Below are positions 6,049-6,339 of a DNA stretch of 6,339 nt, in pieces. This stretch comes from an uncultured Erysipelotrichaceae bacterium (lineage in GTDB: Bacteria > Bacillota_I > Bacilli_A > RF39 > UBA660). Location of the stretch: contig CADBLY010000095.1 in assembly GCA_902795725.1 (NCBI GenBank), positions 1 through 6,339 of the forward strand, given 5' to 3'. The notes under the pieces were generated by a model that was given only the letters and a program-made list of their open reading frames with translations, did not search any database and was not told the DNA's origin. The stretch's first letter is position 1. Each line of letters starts with the position of its first letter. The position numbers were made by a program, and so were the translations under genes.

Positions 6049-6070
6049 AAATAACGAGAAGTATTATAAT
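6042..6070 (+). promoter_or_regulatory. Promoter for the 57-residue membrane microprotein
   Basis: TAGACT (6042-6047), a 17-bp spacer and a perfect TATAAT (6065-6070). The predicted start near 6077 gives a leader of about 16 nt that carries the AAGGA ribosome binding site (6080-6084). The promoter diverges from the rnc promoter. Confidence 0.7.
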
Positions 6071-6092
6071 TAATAAAAGAAGGATATAAAAT

Positions 6093-6266
6093 ATGAACAC
6101 GAAAAAGATTATTATCATTTGTATATCTATTTTATTAGTTATCATTGTTGGAATCATTTTACTAGGAACCATTATTACTTCTAACAATATGAATAATACT
6201 GCAAAAAAATCAGAATGTATGAATAATGGCGGTATATGGCAAAATGGTAAATGTCAATACTATTAA
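6093..6266 (+). CDS. Small single-span membrane protein with a C-terminal Cys pair (57 aa)
   Basis: This short gene has every expected signal: a promoter (6042-6070), AAGGA 8 nt before the ATG, a TAA stop, and a downstream hairpin with a T-run. The product is 57 residues: MNTKK, a strongly hydrophobic span (about 6-29), a short Asn-rich linker, then Cys42 and Cys54 framing NNGGIWQNGK. The Lys residues before the span suggest N-in topology, so the Cys-framed loop would lie outside and could close by a disulfide. The C-x(3)-GG-x-W-x(4)-C pattern recurs at the ends of many short Firmicutes membrane or secreted proteins of unknown function; that recollection is general, not from a search. There is no lipobox Cys and no signal-peptidase site that I would trust. 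It is the only plus-strand gene here, divergent from rnc. Function unknown. Confidence 0.75.
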   Translation: MNTKKIIIICISILLVIIVGIILLGTIITSNNMNNTAKKSECMNNGGIWQNGKCQYY

Positions 6267-6294
6267 TAACTGTCAATACACATGTCAATAATAT

Positions 6295-6328
6295 AAAAAT
6301 AAGTGAATAATAGTTTTACTTATTTTTT
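6295..6328 (+). terminator. Terminator of the microprotein gene
   Basis: AAAAATAAGT (6295-6304) and ACTTATTTTT (6318-6327) are perfect 10-bp complements. Three more pairs, one of them G-U in the plus-strand RNA, bring the stem to 13 bp with a 7-nt loop (6308-6314). The T-run 6323-6328 overlaps the 3' arm. The stem is almost all A-T and so is weak, and it may work in both directions. Confidence 0.6.
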
Positions 6329-6339
6329 ATTTTATTATA

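Noticed and set aside
6252..6288. Minus-strand TTGACA hexamers in the TGTCAATA repeats as promoters
   Set aside because: At 16-18 bp spacing none is followed by a reasonable -10 box.

Overview
The window is strongly AT-rich. It codes for cell-wall, RNA-processing and membrane proteins typical of low-GC Firmicutes. The protein set (YneF/UPF0154, DUF1846, a YebC/YeeN-type protein, MurF, RNase III), purine-rich Shine-Dalgarno sites and the base composition point to an uncultured member of the Bacilli or the neighbouring Erysipelotrichia/RF39-type lineages; this placement is an inference. The standard bacterial code fits. Trp is read from TGG in the conserved proteins I checked, and one gene (the amidotransferase) ends in TGA where its overlap with murF makes sense. 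MurF implies a walled cell rather than a wall-less Mollicute.

Almost everything is on the minus strand, so transcription runs from right to left in three units. (1) rnc - yebC-like - yneF (5996 to 4382): rnc and the yebC-like gene abut with no gap, and yneF follows after 13 bp. The unit ends at a strong hairpin plus T-tract (4313-4341). (2) A class I glutamine amidotransferase/peptidase C26 gene and murF (4299 to 2451), overlapping by 23 bp. The -10 box sits directly after the previous terminator and the start codon falls at the predicted +1, so the message looks leaderless. (3) A DUF1846 gene and a zinc-ribbon membrane protein (2397 to 86), led by the best promoter in the window (TTTACA-17-TATAAT with an extended TG) and closed by a hairpin terminator at 43-68.

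On the plus strand at the right edge is a 57-residue single-span membrane microprotein (6093-6266) with its own promoter, ribosome binding site and terminator. Its promoter and the rnc promoter are arranged back to back as mirror images: both share -35 boxes inside one 14-bp perfect palindrome, with 17-bp spacers on each side.

Functionally, the window mixes RNA and translation housekeeping (RNase III, the YebC-like protein), peptidoglycan precursor synthesis (MurF, perhaps assisted by the coupled amidotransferase) and envelope proteins of unknown role (YneF, the zinc-ribbon protein, the microprotein). No CRISPR array, insertion sequence, tRNA or rRNA is visible. No gene-free stretch exceeds 300 bases. 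I see no clear undescribed multi-gene system; the most interesting points are the regulatory architecture, the amidotransferase-murF pair and the microprotein.
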